64,000 bases of DNA, taken from positions 1,265,501 through 1,329,500 of the forward strand of contig NZ_CP025473.1 in assembly GCF_003957375.1 (NCBI RefSeq), given 5' to 3'. A model generated the notes under the pieces. That model was not told where the DNA came from and did not search any database. It saw only the letters and a list, made by a program, of their open reading frames with translations. Each line of letters begins with the position of its first letter. The stretch's first letter is position 1. The DNA comes from Enterococcus mundtii. GTDB taxonomy: Bacteria > Bacillota > Bacilli > Lactobacillales > Enterococcaceae. The position numbers and the translations under genes were made by a program. This document shows, piece after piece, positions 41,550 to 51,837 of the stretch.

Positions 41550-42224
41550 GTGTATAAATTAAATGAAATTGCTAACTACAGCATGGCACAATTGGCTTTG
41601 GATCGTTCAGGACATGGTGTGGACCATACGAATCGAGTAGTCGAACTTTCCCGACAAGTCCTTGAGACACTACCGCAAGCCAATCCTTTTATCACGCTGG
41701 CAGCGGCATATCTACACGATACGATCGATGATAAAGTGGTCGAAGATGAAGAGCAAGCGAAAGAAAGACTCAGAGTCTTTTTGGCAAACATCGGAGTTGC
41801 AGAATCAGAGATTCATCAAATCTTTCATATCATCGAAAATATGTCTTTTTCAAAAAGTTGGTCTGATAACGTCGAATTGTCCTTAGAAGGCAAGATCGTA
41901 CAGGATGCAGATCGCTTAGAGGCGTTAGGTGCGATGGGTATCTTACGTACGGCATATTATGGAGGACATAAGGGGCATCCGATTTTTGACCCAGCCATCC
42001 AACCAATCAATTATACGAACAAACAAGATTATCGTAAAGGCTCGACAGTCATCAATCATTTTTATGAAAAATTGTTGTTATTGCCAGATCAAATGAATAC
42101 GGGTTATGCGAAACAAGAAGCAAAACGACGTGAAGCGTTCATGCGTGAATTTCTAGAGGAGTTCTACAAAGAATGGTTTGTCGGCGATGATTCACTTGAT
42201 TCACAAATCTGGCGTAACCGATAA
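41550..42224 (+). CDS. HD domain phosphohydrolase
   Basis: A 224-aa cytoplasmic metal-dependent phosphohydrolase. HGVDHTNRV supplies the first His, YLHDTIDD the HD pair and QDADRLEALGAMG the last Asp of the HD motif. YedJ-like proteins share this order. Substrate unknown, probably a nucleotide. GTG 41550 is taken because AGAAGG lies 9-14 nt before it; the in-frame GTG at 41538 overlaps that RBS. Confidence 0.88.
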   Translation: MYKLNEIANYSMAQLALDRSGHGVDHTNRVVELSRQVLETLPQANPFITLAAAYLHDTIDDKVVEDEEQAKERLRVFLANIGVAESEIHQIFHIIENMSFSKSWSDNVELSLEGKIVQDADRLEALGAMGILRTAYYGGHKGHPIFDPAIQPINYTNKQDYRKGSTVINHFYEKLLLLPDQMNTGYAKQEAKRREAFMREFLEEFYKEWFVGDDSLDSQIWRNR

Positions 42225-42314
42225 TTAAATAGATACGTCTGAGCCATTCGTCCTCTCGCGTCATCTAAAACCAAATAAACGGCGAGAACATAAGGAAGTT
42301 CTTCGTAAAAAAAA

Positions 42315-42367
42315 GCGTCATCCACAAAAAGTTGAAAAACAATTTTCGTGGATGACGCCTTTTTTTT
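42315..42367. terminator. Bidirectional terminator
   Basis: GCGTCATCCAC (42315-42325) pairs with GTGGATGACGC (42348-42358). A-rich on the left and eight or more T on the right, between convergent genes. Confidence 0.85.
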
Positions 42368-42400
42368 GAGGTTAAACACTTCTGTCTCAATCTCGTCTTT

Positions 42401-42742
42401 CTATTTGTTTTTTCGAATTTGCTTGATCCTTAACAATGCTCGGAAGATATTCAGCAAAAATAATAAAGTAGCAATTCCAATCGGTACCCAGATCAAATAG
42501 ACAGAATAGCCAAGTTCTGCAGAAAGTTCTGCACTTGAAGTATGTGAAAGCTCAGAGACTGCTTGTTGCCATGTCTGTAAGTTGAAAACAAGCATAAAGC
42601 CTGCGATGATCAATAGAATAAATCCTAAGTAATGGATCGATGTCCGTTTGCGAATCAATGCAAAGACTAAATAGAGAATAAGTAAAAATGCTGGAACACC
42701 AAATACAAAATAAATATTAAGCAAAATGAATCGCCTCCTCAT
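42401..42742 (-). CDS. Small membrane protein, three TM helices
   Basis: About 107-113 aa with three hydrophobic stretches: FVFGVPAFLLILYLVFALI, LGFILLIIAGFMLVF and VYLIWVPIGIATLLFLLNIF. The C-terminal tail is basic. No family recognised. The annotated ATG (42742) encodes MRRRF, but AGGAGG within those codons precedes an in-frame TTG at 42724 by 9 nt, so the real start may be that TTG. It is convergent with the HD gene and divergent from the VanZ-RDD gene. Confidence 0.7.
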   Translation of the reverse strand: MRRRFILLNIYFVFGVPAFLLILYLVFALIRKRTSIHYLGFILLIIAGFMLVFNLQTWQQAVSELSHTSSAELSAELGYSVYLIWVPIGIATLLFLLNIFRALLRIKQIRKNK

Positions 42743-42851
42743 AATAATCATACTTCAATTGATAGGAATTTAAAAATAATTTAGTCATTACTTGCATTCT
42801 CTTCACCAATATTGCTAAGATAACTGTATTCAAAGGAGGTCTGTTTGTTTT

Positions 42852-43997
42852 ATGGCAAGTTATATCGAGCCGATTCGTTTTGCGTTGATTGTCTTTCCTT
42901 TTCTCGCATTGGCGATTTCTGCTATCTTTTTTATTTATGAATACCGAAAGTATGGAACGTTTCTCCTAACTAGAGCGGTCATTTTATATTCATTTGTCTT
43001 TTATCTATTATGTGCTTACTTTTTAGTGATTTTACCTTTACCTACTAAGGAAGCTGTCGCGCAAATGACAGGTCCAAAAATGGAATTACACTTATTTGCG
43101 TCTTGGGAGAACTTCAGAGCGAATACAGTCCTCGTGTTGTCCGATCCGAGTACCTATTTATCTGCGATGCGACAAAGTGTTTTTTTAGAGCCATTATTCA
43201 ATCTCTTTTTACTCTTACCTTTTGGCATCTATTTAAGGTATTATTTCCGACTATCCTTCGTCAAAACGGTCATTGCAAGTTTCTGTCTCTCCCTATTTTT
43301 TGAGTTGACACAATTAACCGGTCTTTACTTTATCTATCCACGTCCGTATCGATTATTCGATGTCAATGATTTACTGACCAATACATTTGGCGGAATGCTT
43401 GGCTATCTTGTGACGCCAATCTTTACGTTTATGTTGCCAACAAGAGCGAGAATGGATGAAGTATCTTATGAAAAAGGCAAGACGGTCTCTTTGACACGCC
43501 GTCTGGTTGCCTATTTGATCGATTGGTTTTTCTTATCTATTTGTACGTCGATCATCGGAGTGGTTGCCGGATTGTCGATTGGAAGTAACGAGTTCACCTC
43601 CTATAGTTGGTGGTTGTTCGTGCAAGTCTTTCTATATTTCATGCTTCTTCCTTTCTTCACAAATGGTAGAACACTTGGAAAAAAAATTGTCCGTATCAGG
43701 CTTGTGGAAGATGGGAGAGAACGAATCAGATTTCGTGCATTGTTCATTCGATATGCGTATTTCTATTTCTTATTTTATGGGCTAGGCTGGTTGAGCCAAT
43801 TAGTTGGTCCAGTCATCAATCAAGCGACAGGTGTCACACAGATGAGTGCAGTATTCATTTTCTTATGTACCTTGGTTGCACAGTTCATCTTCGGTCTGAA
43901 TCTATTCTTATCTTTTATCCGCAAAAAGAGAGTTTTATTCTATGAAAAAGCGAGTCATACTTACACGATCAGTACGATCAAAGATAGAAAAGCCTGA
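42852..43997 (+). CDS. VanZ-RDD fusion membrane protein
   Basis: A 381-aa polytopic protein. The N-terminal half is VanZ-like: four or five helices, with EPLFNLFLLLPFGIYLRYY, FFELTQLTGLYFIYPRPYRLFDVNDLLTNTFGG typical of the family. The C-terminal half is an RDD domain (RRLVAYLIDWFF, FTNGRTLGKKIVRIRLV). VanZ proteins are linked to low-level teicoplanin/lipoglycopeptide resistance, and RDD proteins may transport ions or small molecules. The combined role is unknown. AAAGGAGGT lies about 10 nt before the ATG. Confidence 0.88.
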   Translation: MASYIEPIRFALIVFPFLALAISAIFFIYEYRKYGTFLLTRAVILYSFVFYLLCAYFLVILPLPTKEAVAQMTGPKMELHLFASWENFRANTVLVLSDPSTYLSAMRQSVFLEPLFNLFLLLPFGIYLRYYFRLSFVKTVIASFCLSLFFELTQLTGLYFIYPRPYRLFDVNDLLTNTFGGMLGYLVTPIFTFMLPTRARMDEVSYEKGKTVSLTRRLVAYLIDWFFLSICTSIIGVVAGLSIGSNEFTSYSWWLFVQVFLYFMLLPFFTNGRTLGKKIVRIRLVEDGRERIRFRALFIRYAYFYFLFYGLGWLSQLVGPVINQATGVTQMSAVFIFLCTLVAQFIFGLNLFLSFIRKKRVLFYEKASHTYTISTIKDRKA

Positions 43998-44072
43998 CCT
44001 TTTCAAGCAAAGTAAGCAAATTTATGGTATAATTCCAAAGTCGTGAAAAATACAAAGAGAAGAGGTGTCGAA

Positions 44073-45422
44073 ATGAGTCATTTTAAACAATTCAATTTTC
44101 ATCCGTTTATCAACGAAGCGTTAGCAGAAAAAGGGTTCCAACAACCAACAGAAGTGCAAGAACGATTGATTCCTTTGATTTTAAAAGGGAAAAATATCAT
44201 CGGACAATCACAAACTGGTTCAGGAAAAACGCATACGTTTCTTTTGCCTCTATTTCAAAAAATCAATGCCAGTAAAGAAGAAGTCCAAGTGGTGATTACA
44301 GCACCAAGTCGTGAACTGGCGACACAGATCTATGATGCGGCTGTTCAAATTGCTAAGTTTTCCGATCCGGAGATTCGCGTATCGAATTTTGTCGGCGGAA
44401 CAGACAAACAACGTCAATTAAATCGCTTGAATCACCAACAACCACAGATCGTTGTCGGTACACCAGGACGTATCCTTGACATGATGAATGAGCAAGCTTT
44501 AAAGATCCATACAGCCTTTGCTTTCATCGTGGATGAAGCAGATATGACCTTAGATATGGGATTCTTGAATGAAGTTGATCAAATCGCTAGCCGCTTGCCA
44601 GAAAAATTACAATTTTTAGTTTTCTCAGCAACGATTCCAGAAAAACTACGCCCATTCTTGCGTAAATATATGGAAAATCCAATCATCGAAGAAATCAAAC
44701 CAAAAGCAGTGATCTCAGAAGATATCGAGAATTGGTTAGTTTCAACAAAAGGAAAGGATAAGAATCAAACGATCTATCAGTTATTGACGATCGGGCATCC
44801 TTATTTAGCAATCGTCTTTGCAAATACGAAACAACATGTAGACGAAATCGCTGATTACTTGAAAAACCAAGGCTTGAAAGTAGCGAAGATCCATGGAGAT
44901 ATCACTCCTCGTGAACGTAAGCGTGTGATGCGTCAAGTGCAAAACTTAGAGTATCAATATGTAGTTGCGACAGACTTAGCTGCTCGTGGTATCGATATCG
45001 AAGGCGTTTCTCATGTCATCAATGCGGAGGTTCCAGAAGATCTAGATTTCTTTATCCACCGTGTCGGTCGTACTGGTAGAAACGGCTTAAAAGGAACCGC
45101 GATCACTTTATATGCACCAAGTGATGAGCCATTGATCGAAGGCATCGAAAAAATCGGTGTTGTCTTTGAGCCAATGGAAATCAAAAATGGTGAAATCGTT
45201 AAAACCTATGATCGTAACCGTCGGACAAAACGTGAAAAATCAAAAGACAGCCTTGACCCAACACTGATTGGTTTAGTCAAAAAGAAAAAGAAAAAAATCA
45301 AACCTGGTTACAAGAAAAAAATCGACTGGGCAATTGCGGAGAAAAATAAAAAAGACCGCAAGATCGAAAGACGTCAACAAACGCGTACAGCCAGAAAAAA
45401 TAAAAAGAATTCCAACCAATAA
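44073..45422 (+). CDS. cshB: DEAD-box RNA helicase CshB
   Basis: ATP-dependent RNA helicase for cold adaptation and ribosome/RNA turnover, 449 aa. The Q motif region is FQQPTEVQ, motif I SQTGSGKTH, motif II VDEAD, motif III FSATIP, motif V DLAARGIDI and motif VI HRVGRTGR. A Lys/Arg-rich tail (KKKKKKIKPGYKKK...) ends it. A TATAAT lies near 44029. ATG 44073 is preferred to the in-frame GTG at 44043 on the AGAAGAGG RBS and family N-terminus. Confidence 0.94.
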   Translation: MSHFKQFNFHPFINEALAEKGFQQPTEVQERLIPLILKGKNIIGQSQTGSGKTHTFLLPLFQKINASKEEVQVVITAPSRELATQIYDAAVQIAKFSDPEIRVSNFVGGTDKQRQLNRLNHQQPQIVVGTPGRILDMMNEQALKIHTAFAFIVDEADMTLDMGFLNEVDQIASRLPEKLQFLVFSATIPEKLRPFLRKYMENPIIEEIKPKAVISEDIENWLVSTKGKDKNQTIYQLLTIGHPYLAIVFANTKQHVDEIADYLKNQGLKVAKIHGDITPRERKRVMRQVQNLEYQYVVATDLAARGIDIEGVSHVINAEVPEDLDFFIHRVGRTGRNGLKGTAITLYAPSDEPLIEGIEKIGVVFEPMEIKNGEIVKTYDRNRRTKREKSKDSLDPTLIGLVKKKKKKIKPGYKKKIDWAIAEKNKKDRKIERRQQTRTARKNKKNSNQ

Positions 45423-45458
45423 GAGCAGTCATGAGCGAATCACGCTGCACTTGACTTT

Positions 45459-45513
45459 CAGCCCCAAAAACCTAAATAGTAAATCTATTTTTGGTTTTGG
45501 GGCTGATTTTTTT
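45459..45513. terminator. Terminator after cshB
   Basis: TCAGCCCCAAAAACC pairs with GGTTTTGGGGCTGA. Inner pairing AAATAG/CTATTT, then TTTTTTTT. It can serve both convergent genes. Confidence 0.83.
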
Positions 45514-45530
45514 TGATTACACATTTGATA

Positions 45531-45959
45531 TTAGGAGAGCTTTTTTCGCATTTGTTGACAAAGAATGCCGTCTTCGATTAGTGGGTCTGAAAAACTCTGA
45601 TAGCCCTGCTTTTCGTAGAAAGGAACGGCGGGAATTTCTGCAATCAAATAGATTTCTTTGAATGCCTCATTTATTGCTCGCTTTTCTGCTAATTGAAGCA
45701 TTTCTCTGCCAATCCCACGGTTGCGCCAATTATTTGCGACACAAAAACGATCAAATTGGATTTGTTCTTCGCTTTGTTTTTGATAACGCAAGGTAGCAAT
45801 TGGCTGTTCGTCATGGATCATGACAAAGTTCGGGTAATAGGCATCTTTACCGTCGAATTCTAAATGAGCAGGTATTTCTTGCTCTAACACGAATACGTCA
45901 TAACGTAAAACGTAACTGCTGGCTTTTATCCATTCTTCGGTTCCAAAATACGTTTCCAT
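45531..45959 (-). CDS. GNAT family N-acetyltransferase
   Basis: A 142-aa acetyl-CoA-dependent acyltransferase. Motif A RFCVANNWRNRGIGREMLQLAE shows the R/Q-x-x-G-x-G/A pyrophosphate loop as RNRGIG. VFVLEQEIPAHLEFDGKD at the N-terminus and VPFYEKQGYQSF near the end are typical of the ElaA-like subgroup. Acceptor unknown. The gene faces the alaS leader, from which it is divergent. Confidence 0.85.
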   Translation of the reverse strand: METYFGTEEWIKASSYVLRYDVFVLEQEIPAHLEFDGKDAYYPNFVMIHDEQPIATLRYQKQSEEQIQFDRFCVANNWRNRGIGREMLQLAEKRAINEAFKEIYLIAEIPAVPFYEKQGYQSFSDPLIEDGILCQQMRKKLS

Positions 45960-46040
45960 TGTTTTGCCTCCTATTGAGTTCTTTCCTGATTATAGCAAGG
46001 AAAACGTAGACCGCAAACAATAAAAAATCAAAAAGTAGGA

Positions 46041-46069
46041 TTGACAGCCTCGCTAAGAATACGTATACT
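46041..46069 (+). promoter_or_regulatory. Promoter of alaS leader
   Basis: TTGACA (46041-46046), a 17-nt spacer and TATACT (46064-46069), a near-consensus housekeeping promoter. Confidence 0.85.
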
Positions 46070-46076
46070 GATAAAG

Positions 46077-46300
46077 TACAAAAAGGACATAGTTTGTTTT
46101 AGACTGACTCACAGAAAATTCTTTCTCGGCTGAAAAAAGAATAGTCACTGTTCAACCTGCTCCCTTTTTTCAATTTGATAGAAATATCAACGCGACTCAG
46201 CGTTAACGAGTTTAAGAGGTAATGAGTAAACATCATTGCAATCAAGGTGGTACCGCGAGTTTTCGTCCTTGGCTGTAATGGTGTTTTTTGTCGTTTATTA
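46077..46300 (+). promoter_or_regulatory. T-box riboswitch upstream of alaS
   Basis: A leader of about 220 nt with the T-box core AAGGTGGTACCGCG (46244-46257) and terminator arms CATTGCAATCAAGG and CCTTGGCTGTAATG followed by a T tract. It senses uncharged tRNA-Ala, with which the UGG-containing T box pairs through the acceptor end, and then allows read-through into alaS. The specifier codon was not resolved by eye. Confidence 0.92.
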
Positions 46301-46321
46301 TTTAGAAAGAAGGTAAAATAA

Positions 46322-48964
46322 ATGAAAAAATTAAGCAGTGCAGAAGTACGTCAAATGTTTTTAGACTTTTTCCAAGAAAAAGGACATACGATCGAACCGA
46401 GTGCTTCACTAGTACCTGTCAATGATCCAACCTTATTATGGATCAACTCAGGAGTGGCGACACTAAAAAAATATTTTGATGGATCTGTTGTACCAGATAA
46501 TCCAAGAATCACGAATGCGCAAAAATCCATTCGGACGAATGACATCGAAAATGTTGGGAAAACAGCTCGTCATCATACGATGTTTGAAATGTTAGGGAAC
46601 TTCTCGATCGGCGATTATTTCAAAGAAGAGGCAATCCACTGGGCATGGGAATTTTTAACAAGTCCAAAATGGATGGCGTTTGATCCTGAAAAATTATATG
46701 TTACTGTTTATCCAAAAGATACAGAAGCAAAACGTATCTGGCACGAAGAAGTTGGCTTATCTCTTGATCATATCGTGGATGTAGAAGATAACTTTTGGGA
46801 TATCGGTGCTGGACCATGTGGGCCAGATACAGAGATTTTTTATGATCGTGGCGAAGCCTATAATGACTTGGAAGAAGATGATCCTGAAAACTATCCTGGT
46901 GGCGAAAATGAACGTTATCTTGAAATCTGGAACTTAGTATTCTCAGAGTTCAACCACAAACCAGATAATACATTTGAACCTCTTCCACATAAAAACATTG
47001 ATACGGGCATGGGTTTAGAACGAATGGTCTCCATCGTTCAAGACGCACCAACTAACTTTGAAACAGATTTGTTTTTACCAATTATCCATGCGGTTGAGAA
47101 ATTAAGTAACCAAGTGAAATACGGCGAGAACGCCTTGACAGATATTTCATATAAAGTAATCGCTGACCATATCCGTGCATTATCTTTTGCGATCGGTGAC
47201 GGGGCTTTGCCTTCAAATGAAGGACGTGGCTATGTGTTACGTCGTTTGTTGCGTCGAGCAGTCATGCATGGGAAAAAACTAGGGATCGAGCAAGCTTTCT
47301 TATATCGTTTAGTACCTGTTGTTGGTGAAATCATGGAGAGCTATTATCCTGAAGTGTTGGATCAAAAAGAATTCATTGAAAAAGTCGTTCGTACGGAAGA
47401 AGAACGTTTCAATGAAACGATCAACGAAGGTCTTGAGATCTTGAACCAAGTAATCAAAGAGGTAAAACAAGCAAACGGAACAACGCTTGCCGGGAAAGAT
47501 ATCTTTAAACTTTACGATACGTATGGATTCCCAGTCGAATTGACAGAAGAAGTGGCGGAAGATGAAGGATTGAATGTCGATCACGCAGGTTTTGAAACAG
47601 AAATGCAGGCGCAACGGGATCGCGCGCGTGCGGCTCGTAATACTGAAACATCTATGGGTGTTCAATCTGCTTTGTTGACAGACATCAAAGTAAATAGCAC
47701 ATTCATCGGTTATGACCATATGGAATCTGATAGTGAATTACTGGTGATCGTCCAAGACGAAACAATCGTCAGTGAACTATCGGATGGGGAAGCTCAATTG
47801 ATCTTTGATCAAACACCATTTTATGCTGAAATGGGTGGACAAGTAGCCGACCAAGGTTGGATCATTGATGCCTCTGGTGAAACAGTAGCAAATGTGGCTG
47901 ATGTTCGTAAAGCACCAAATGGACAATTCTTGCATAAAGTAGAAGTCCTTTCTGAGATCAAAGAAGGAAACACTTACCATTTATTGATTGATGAACCAAG
48001 ACGTAACCGAATCATCAAAAACCATACGGCTACTCACTTATTGCACAAAGCATTAAAAGAAGTATTAGGTGATCATGCCAACCAAGCAGGTTCATTGGTT
48101 GCACCAGGTCATTTGCGTTTTGATTTTACACATTTCGGTCAAATCACAAGTGAAGAATTGGCGAAAATGGAACAAATCGTAAACGAAAAAATCTGGGAAG
48201 CCATTCCTGTTGAAACGATCGAAACAGACATCGATACAGCGAAAAATATGGGCGCAATGGCATTGTTTGGTGAAAAATATGGCAACGAAGTCCGCGTGGT
48301 CAATATCGGCGGTTGGTCGATCGAATTATGTGGTGGTACGCATGTTGGTAATACCGAAAACATCGGAATCTTTAAAATTGTTTCTGAATCAGGGATTGGT
48401 GCAGGGGTTCGTCGGATCGAAGCAGTGACAAGTAAAGAAGCTTATGAATTGTTGGAAAGCGAAGAACAACAACTAAAAGAAGTTGCGGCAATCGTGAAAT
48501 CACCACAATTGAAAGAAGTCGTAGCTAAAGCAGAACTGTTGCAACAACAATTAAGAGAATTACAAAAAGAAAATGAACAATTGGCAAGTAAGTTAGCCAA
48601 TCAACAAGCAGGGGATATTTTCAAAAATCCAGAGACGATCAATGGTAAAACGATCATCACTGCACAAGTTAAAGTAAAAGACATGAATCAATTACGTCAA
48701 TTAGCCGATCAATGGAAACAAAAAGCAGTTTCAGATATTCTTGTCTTGGCAAACGAACAAGAAGGTAAAGTCAGCTTGTTAGCAGCAATGACGCCTGAAG
48801 CAAATGAAGCAGGCTTGAAAGCCGGCGAGTTGATCAAAGTAATCGCACCTAAAGTCGGCGGCGGTGGCGGTGGTCGTCCAGATATGGCGCAAGCAGGTGG
48901 AAAAAACCCAGCTGGTATCTCAGACGCATTGACAGAAGCAAAAACATGGTTAGAAAATAAATAA
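46322..48964 (+). CDS. alaS: Alanyl-tRNA synthetase
   Basis: Class II aminoacyl-tRNA synthetase, 880 aa, full length. The N-terminal catalytic core ([38 protein letters not shown]) is followed by the tRNA-recognition region, an editing domain with [11 protein letters not shown] and [12 protein letters not shown] zinc residues, and the C-Ala domain ending [16 protein letters not shown]. Regulated by the T-box just upstream. AGAAAGAAGG precedes the ATG. Confidence 0.97.
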   Translation: MKKLSSAEVRQMFLDFFQEKGHTIEPSASLVPVNDPTLLWINSGVATLKKYFDGSVVPDNPRITNAQKSIRTNDIENVGKTARHHTMFEMLGNFSIGDYFKEEAIHWAWEFLTSPKWMAFDPEKLYVTVYPKDTEAKRIWHEEVGLSLDHIVDVEDNFWDIGAGPCGPDTEIFYDRGEAYNDLEEDDPENYPGGENERYLEIWNLVFSEFNHKPDNTFEPLPHKNIDTGMGLERMVSIVQDAPTNFETDLFLPIIHAVEKLSNQVKYGENALTDISYKVIADHIRALSFAIGDGALPSNEGRGYVLRRLLRRAVMHGKKLGIEQAFLYRLVPVVGEIMESYYPEVLDQKEFIEKVVRTEEERFNETINEGLEILNQVIKEVKQANGTTLAGKDIFKLYDTYGFPVELTEEVAEDEGLNVDHAGFETEMQAQRDRARAARNTETSMGVQSALLTDIKVNSTFIGYDHMESDSELLVIVQDETIVSELSDGEAQLIFDQTPFYAEMGGQVADQGWIIDASGETVANVADVRKAPNGQFLHKVEVLSEIKEGNTYHLLIDEPRRNRIIKNHTATHLLHKALKEVLGDHANQAGSLVAPGHLRFDFTHFGQITSEELAKMEQIVNEKIWEAIPVETIETDIDTAKNMGAMALFGEKYGNEVRVVNIGGWSIELCGGTHVGNTENIGIFKIVSESGIGAGVRRIEAVTSKEAYELLESEEQQLKEVAAIVKSPQLKEVVAKAELLQQQLRELQKENEQLASKLANQQAGDIFKNPETINGKTIITAQVKVKDMNQLRQLADQWKQKAVSDILVLANEQEGKVSLLAAMTPEANEAGLKAGELIKVIAPKVGGGGGGRPDMAQAGGKNPAGISDALTEAKTWLENK

Positions 48965-48995
48965 AAGCAAATGTAAGTTTTTACTACAAAGAAAT

Positions 48996-49040
48996 GGCAA
49001 GCGAGTTTGGGATGATTTCCCAAGCTCGTTGCTTTATTTT
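48996..49040 (+). terminator. Terminator after alaS
   Basis: GCAAGCGAGTTTGGGA pairs with TCCCAAGCTCGTTGC, followed by TTTATTTT. Confidence 0.8.
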
Positions 49041-49131
49041 CATTGACTCAACGGTTGTTGCTATATACACATTTATTGACAAATCATCAAAACGCTATAG
49101 GATTAGAGTAAAGTAAACAGGGGGAGATTCA

Positions 49132-49728
49132 ATGAATAGCAAAAATAAAACATTTCGGTTAGTACTTCGTGCCATTTTGTTAGCCATCATTATCGTTCAA
49201 TCAATGATTCCGTGGTTAGGCTTTATCCCATTAGGTTTTATTAGCTTGACGATCATCCATATCACAGTGATCGTAGCGGCCGTGGTATTAGGACCGAAAG
49301 ATGGCATGTTGATCGGCCTGTTCTGGGGAATTGCGACGATCATCCGAGCCTACGCGATGCCAACTACACCTTTTGATACATTGGTTTTCACCAATCCAAT
49401 CATCTCAGTTGTACCCAGAGTTTTAGTGGGACTAGTAGCTGGCCTAGTATTTCACTGGTTGTATAAGCGTTCTACTACGATCGTCGTACCGACTGTTGTA
49501 GCTGGAATTCTAGGCTCTTTAGTCAATACGATCCTTGTATTAGGATTTATGGGCTTATTTTATACAAATGCCACAGCTCAAGCTTATGGTGTCGATGCTT
49601 CGGTCTTGTTCAAGACACTTGCTGGAATTGCAGCAATTAATGGGATTCCAGAAGCTATCGGCGCTGGGATCATCACACCGTTACTCGCCAAAGCATTATT
49701 TGCAGCAACACCTTTAAAACCTGAATGA
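49132..49728 (+). CDS. ECF transporter S component
   Basis: A 198-aa integral membrane substrate-binding subunit of an energy-coupling-factor vitamin transporter. Five or six helices are visible. The N-terminal VLRAILLAIIIVQSMIPWLGFIP and the central LGPKDGMLIGLFWGIATIIRA are typical of S components, and the family is close to the pantothenate/riboflavin-type (PF07155-like) group. Substrate not certain. The ATPase/T subunits are not nearby, which is usual for group II ECF systems. GGGGGAG RBS. Confidence 0.85.
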   Translation: MNSKNKTFRLVLRAILLAIIIVQSMIPWLGFIPLGFISLTIIHITVIVAAVVLGPKDGMLIGLFWGIATIIRAYAMPTTPFDTLVFTNPIISVVPRVLVGLVAGLVFHWLYKRSTTIVVPTVVAGILGSLVNTILVLGFMGLFYTNATAQAYGVDASVLFKTLAGIAAINGIPEAIGAGIITPLLAKALFAATPLKPE

Positions 49729-49766
49729 TATAAGACTAGCAATCATAGATAAAAGGAGTCACAAAT

Positions 49767-50906
49767 TTGACAAAGAAACAAGAAATACTAACAGCAAAAG
49801 AACGAACAAAAAAAGCATTGATGGCAGGAGTATGGGGAATGTTAACTAATGTGATCCTATTCGTTGCGAAATTAATGATCGGACTACTCTCTGGAAGTGT
49901 GTCGATCATGGCGGATGCCATCAACAGTTTGTCGGATACCGCTTCTTCTGTTTTGACTTTGATTGGCTTTAAAATCGCAGCAAAACCAGCAGATCCGGAG
50001 CATCCATATGGACACGAACGTTTTGAATATATCAGTGGACTATTCGTATCTCTCATCATCACATATGTCGGATTCCAGTTCTTACATTCCTCAATTGAAA
50101 AAATCATCGATCCGAAAAATATCGCTCTATCACCGATTATCTTTTTAGTTTTAGTCTTTTCGATTGCCTTAAAAATTATTCAGGGGCGTATGTACAAGAG
50201 AACTGCAAAAATGATCGATTCGGAAACCTTACATGCCACTGCCAAAGACAGTTATAATGATGTATATACGACCTTTGCTGTTTTACTCTCAGCTTCTGTC
50301 GAGTGGCTGACAGGCTGGCGCGTAGATGGCTATATTGGCTTTTTATTAGCACTTTATATCTTGTACAGCGGTGTAATGATGTTAAGAGAATTCGTATACG
50401 AATTATTAGGAAGCCGTCCCACTGTCGAACAGATCCAGGCGATGGAGGAGCAGCTAAATGGCTATACAAAAATCCTCGGCTATCATGACTTATTAGTGCA
50501 TAATTACGGACCAAATCAACGATTTGCTTCAGTTCACGTGGAAGTCGATGATCGGCTAGATTTGAATGAAGCGCACAAAATCATGGACATTATCGAAAAG
50601 GATTTTAAACGATCATTAGGTGTAGAATTAGTCTGTCATCTAGATCCTGTACCAGTCAATAATGAGAATTATCAAGTAATTCTCAATGAGTTGAAAAAAA
50701 TCATCAATGAGACAGCAGAAGGCTTGAAAATCCATGATTTCCGCATGATCCATAAAGGACAGATCCTACAATTTGATGTCGTTGTCCCTGAAGGTACGCG
50801 TTTGTCTGACGAGGAGTTAGAACGAATGATGCGTATCCAAATAGAAAAGAGAGTCGGGCAGTATCAATTAGATATCACCTTTGATCATAATTATTTACTT
50901 TTCTAA
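49767..50906 (+). CDS. Cation diffusion facilitator transporter
   Basis: A 379-aa CDF-family metal/proton antiporter exporting divalent cations such as Zn, Mn or Co. Six helices. Metal-site motifs are SIMADAINSLSDTASS and HATAKDSYNDVYTTF. HPYGHERFEYISG follows helix II, and the C-terminal cytoplasmic regulatory domain carries RFASVHVEVDDRLDLNEAHKI. The TTG start at 49767 has AAGGAG at good spacing. It has an additional ~100-aa C-terminal extension (LKIHDFRMIHKGQILQFDVV), as in some Firmicute members. Confidence 0.92.
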   Translation: MTKKQEILTAKERTKKALMAGVWGMLTNVILFVAKLMIGLLSGSVSIMADAINSLSDTASSVLTLIGFKIAAKPADPEHPYGHERFEYISGLFVSLIITYVGFQFLHSSIEKIIDPKNIALSPIIFLVLVFSIALKIIQGRMYKRTAKMIDSETLHATAKDSYNDVYTTFAVLLSASVEWLTGWRVDGYIGFLLALYILYSGVMMLREFVYELLGSRPTVEQIQAMEEQLNGYTKILGYHDLLVHNYGPNQRFASVHVEVDDRLDLNEAHKIMDIIEKDFKRSLGVELVCHLDPVPVNNENYQVILNELKKIINETAEGLKIHDFRMIHKGQILQFDVVVPEGTRLSDEELERMMRIQIEKRVGQYQLDITFDHNYLLF

Positions 50907-50983
50907 ATTGTTGACAAAAAATAATACGCGATGTTTAAATATCTATACGACCTATCTGTCGCGATGAGATTTTGACTAAACTT

Positions 50984-51035
50984 AAAATAAGCAAAAAACC
51001 TGAAATCTTAGATAATCGGGTTTTTTGCTTATTTT
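50984..51035. terminator. Terminator hairpin
   Basis: AAAATAAGCAAAAAACC (50984-51000) is exactly complementary to GGTTTTTTGCTTATTTT (51019-51035). Active in both directions. Confidence 0.82.
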
Positions 51036-51837
51036 AAAACAAATCTTTTAGCCTTTCATTTTGGTTATTAGAAATACTATAATGGATGACAGTAGACTTT
51101 TACGTTATATTGTTCTGAAAGACGTATGTGTTTTCTAGGACAAAATAGGATAACTAAAACAGACAATGGCTGCTTCTTCGTTGTACCTACAAATGTTTGA
51201 CTGAACCTAGATGAAAGTTTTCGCGGATTTGTTCGTCACGCTAAATCGAATTTTGATGGTGAAAGAATCAGAAGAGGCAACTTCTCGTCGGATTTAGACA
51301 CGGACAAATAGTACATCCGAGGGATAATAAAAGGAAGTGAAAAATTTGGCAGAAAACTAAAAACGAATCCTCTTTTGGAACAGACTTCAATGATAGCTTT
51401 TATATCTTATCATGACCCATAAAGACAGCGTTGATAAAATAAACAGAATGATCGATACATATGTGGATAGTCAGACTTTTTCAGAAAATACCTTGGAGAT
51501 TATGAGGTCATGTTAGCTGAATTCGGCGTATGTTAATAGTTGACCAAAATAAAGCAGTCAAAAATTTTGTCGGAATCTAGCTATCAGGACTTATTTATTC
51601 TAATCGATAACTGGAAACAATAAACATTTATTTTGCCCTTACAATCTTTGAGTTAGTCCAAATAACAGCGACATAAAATTCTGAATATTTAGCAGATGTT
51701 TGAAAGAATCGTGTCTCAACATTTGTTGATCTATTATTATGATTATGTTCTTTTATAGACCGAGACAAAAGGTGAAGTTGACCGTATAAAGTGCTTGCAA
51801 ATCAAGATACGATTGCTAATTGCTTTGTTCCAATATT
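51036..51837. other. Gene-less interval, probable decayed sequence
   Basis: About 800 bases with no gene that can be supported. A 34-codon ORF (51412-51516, MTHKDSVDKINRMIDTYVDS...) looks protein-like but has no start signal, and stops surround it, so it may be the relic of a degraded gene. No RNA gene or IS end was recognised. Confidence 0.4.

Noticed and set aside
47309-47719. Antisense ORF in alaS
   Set aside because: Shadow frame of a full-length conserved gene.
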